Assembly (NCBI GenBank): GCA_030146875.1
Contig: JASLAX010000099.1
Location: forward strand, 1-6,385
Reading direction: 5' to 3'
Length of the DNA stretch: 6,385 nucleotides
Origin: Longimicrobiaceae bacterium
GTDB taxonomy: Bacteria > Gemmatimonadota > Gemmatimonadetes > Longimicrobiales > Longimicrobiaceae
Shown: piece after piece, positions 5,011 through 6,385 of the stretch
Layout of the letters: every line of letters starts with the position of its first letter
Numbering within the stretch: the first letter of the stretch is position 1
Notes under the pieces: generated by a model
What the model was told of the DNA's origin: nothing
What the model saw: the letters and a program-made list of their open reading frames with translations, nothing else
Database searches by the model: none
Translations under genes and position numbers: made by a program

Positions 5011-6385
5011 ATGAAGCGAATCGCACACGGCGCCCTGGCGGCGCTTCTGCTGACGACCGCCTGCGGCGGCGACGACAAGGAAGCCCCGAAGGTCGAGCCC
5101 GGCACCGCCGCGGCCGCCACGCCCGCCGGCGGCGGCGTGCGGGTGAAGTGGGACCGCCGGGCGCGCGGCCTGACCCAGCAGGAGCTGGAGCAGGGGCGCC
5201 TGGACATGAGCTGGACCGAGGTGGTGCAGCTCGACCCGGCGCCGGCGGGGCAGGACCCGCCCAACCCGGAGAAGTGGGAGAACATCAACCCGCAGAGCAT
5301 GAGCAACACGCCCATGCATCTGCCGGTCTACGGCGACGTCGCGGGCCCGTCGGTGCTGCGGGTGCAGGTGCTGCTGGACCGGGCTCTCTTCTCCCCCGGG
5401 ATCATGGACGGCCGCTGGGGGAAGAACACGGCGCAGGCGCTGTACTGGTTCCAGCGCCGCGAGGGCCTGCGCGCCACCGCCCGCGCCGACCGCGCGACGT
5501 TCGAGCGGCTGCAGCGCGTCGCCGGCAACCCCGCCGAGCTGGTGGTGCGCCACACGCTCACCGCCGACGACGTGAAGGGCCCCTTCACGAAAATCCCCGA
5601 GGACATCTACGAGCACGCCAAGCTGAGCTGCTCGTGCTACGAGACGCTGGCGGAGAAGCTGAGCGAGCGCTTCCACGTGACGCCGGACCTGCTGAAGCAG
5701 CTCAACGACGGGGCGGACCTGAACGCGATGAAGGCGGGCGGCACGCTCTGGGTGCCCGCGGTGCGCGGGCAGGACGCCCCCGGCCGCGGCCAGGTGGCCA
5801 CCATCGAGGTGTCCGGGCGCGGCAGCTACGTGCACGCGCTGGACGCGCAGGGCCGCATCCTGTACCACTTCCCGTCCACGCTGGGCGCCACCTACTCGCC
5901 GTCGCCGCAGGGCAACTTCAAGGTGAACGGGGTGGCCAAGGACCCGACCTGGTACTACCAGCCGGGCATCCTGGCGGGCGTCGACGACTCCGACGCGGAG
6001 GCGATGATCCCGGCGGGGCCGAACGTGGCGGTGGGGACGGTGTGGATCGACCTGTCGGAGCCGCACTTCGGCATCCACGGCACCAGCGCCCCGGAGAGCA
6101 TCGGCTACACGACCTCCAACGGCTGCGTGCGGCTGACGAACTGGGACGTGGAGTTCCTGTCGCGGCAGGTGAAGACGGGGATCCCGGTGCGCTTCCGCGA
6201 CATCAAGGGCCGCGACGGCCAGCAGACCGGCGGCGCATCCGGCGCGGGCGGGGCGACGGCGGCGGACGCGAACCGCGCCGTGACCGGCTCGCTGAACGCC
6301 GGCGCCGACTCGGCGAAGGCCAGCGCCCCCCGCCGCTCGGCCGAGCGGACGCGCGCCCCGCGGGCCCCGCGCGAGCGGAGGACGC
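5011..6385 (+). CDS. L,D-transpeptidase, probable lipoprotein (paralogue 2), 3' end outside window
   Basis: This frame is open from ATG 5011 to the window edge (458 codons, no stop), so the gene is partial. Residues 1-18 resemble a lipoprotein signal peptide (LLLTTAC with C18 followed by GGDD), which would anchor the enzyme to a membrane; the -3 residue is Thr, slightly off consensus. A low-complexity linker is followed by PG_binding_1 (about 103-172), a LysM-like domain (about 181-251, with C207 and C209) and YkuD (about 262-397). The catalytic motif is H356-G-T, then S369-N-G-C372-V-R374. The C-terminal tail after residue 400 is Gly/Ala- then Arg-rich and unfinished. The domain order and many blocks (SPG.MDGRWG, GYxTSxGCVRLTNWDV) match the preceding gene, so the pair arose by tandem duplication. 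No Shine-Dalgarno is evident before the start. The genes are 75 bases apart and may be co-transcribed unless the hairpin terminates. Confidence 0.93.
   Translation, partial: MKRIAHGALAALLLTTACGGDDKEAPKVEPGTAAAATPAGGGVRVKWDRRARGLTQQELEQGRLDMSWTEVVQLDPAPAGQDPPNPEKWENINPQSMSNTPMHLPVYGDVAGPSVLRVQVLLDRALFSPGIMDGRWGKNTAQALYWFQRREGLRATARADRATFERLQRVAGNPAELVVRHTLTADDVKGPFTKIPEDIYEHAKLSCSCYETLAEKLSERFHVTPDLLKQLNDGADLNAMKAGGTLWVPAVRGQDAPGRGQVATIEVSGRGSYVHALDAQGRILYHFPSTLGATYSPSPQGNFKVNGVAKDPTWYYQPGILAGVDDSDAEAMIPAGPNVAVGTVWIDLSEPHFGIHGTSAPESIGYTTSNGCVRLTNWDVEFLSRQVKTGIPVRFRDIKGRDGQQTGGASGAGGATAADANRAVTGSLNAGADSAKASAPRRSAERTRAPRAPRERRT

Noticed and set aside
3346..6078. 910-codon open frame on the minus strand opposite the two L,D-transpeptidase genes
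   Set aside because: It is antisense to two genes with intact catalytic motifs, is Arg/His/Gly/Val-rich without domains, and is a typical chance frame in very GC-rich DNA.

Overview
The window comes from a very GC-rich bacterium. Two tandem LysM/YkuD-type L,D-transpeptidase genes, one of them with a lipoprotein-like signal, point to a diderm cell envelope. Their architecture resembles proteins I associate with Gemmatimonadota (Longimicrobium-like). That taxonomic guess is inference only.

Layout, left to right. Positions 1-351 are extremely GC-rich with no convincing gene. A strong hairpin (352-383) and a tRNA-Ser(UGA) gene (399-481) follow, both on the minus strand. From about 540 to 3470 the base composition is visibly less G+C-extreme, and the region holds four genes of accessory character: a small basic KGG-type protein (642-896, +); a two-gene minus-strand operon made of an XRE helix-turn-helix/ImmA-like metallopeptidase (1380-2528) and a 156-aa unknown protein (893-1363); and a divergent IS1-like DDE transposase relative (2604-3470, +). 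At 3598 the extreme-GC sequence resumes with the two paralogous L,D-transpeptidases (3598-4935, and 5011 to the window edge). A perfect-looking hairpin lies between them.

How the genes may work together. The two transpeptidases probably modify peptidoglycan in the periplasm or at a membrane surface: PG-binding domain, LysM-like domain, then catalytic YkuD domain. The middle block looks like a horizontally acquired cassette. The regulator/protease and the 156-aa protein are translationally close, and the regulator shares a 75-bp divergent control region with the transposase-like gene.

The most interesting points are that the transposase relative appears to have lost the Glu of its DDE triad, and that the cassette resembles a toxin-antitoxin or stress/defence-type XRE-ImmA module with an uncharacterised partner. 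I cannot show that it is an undescribed system from sequence alone.
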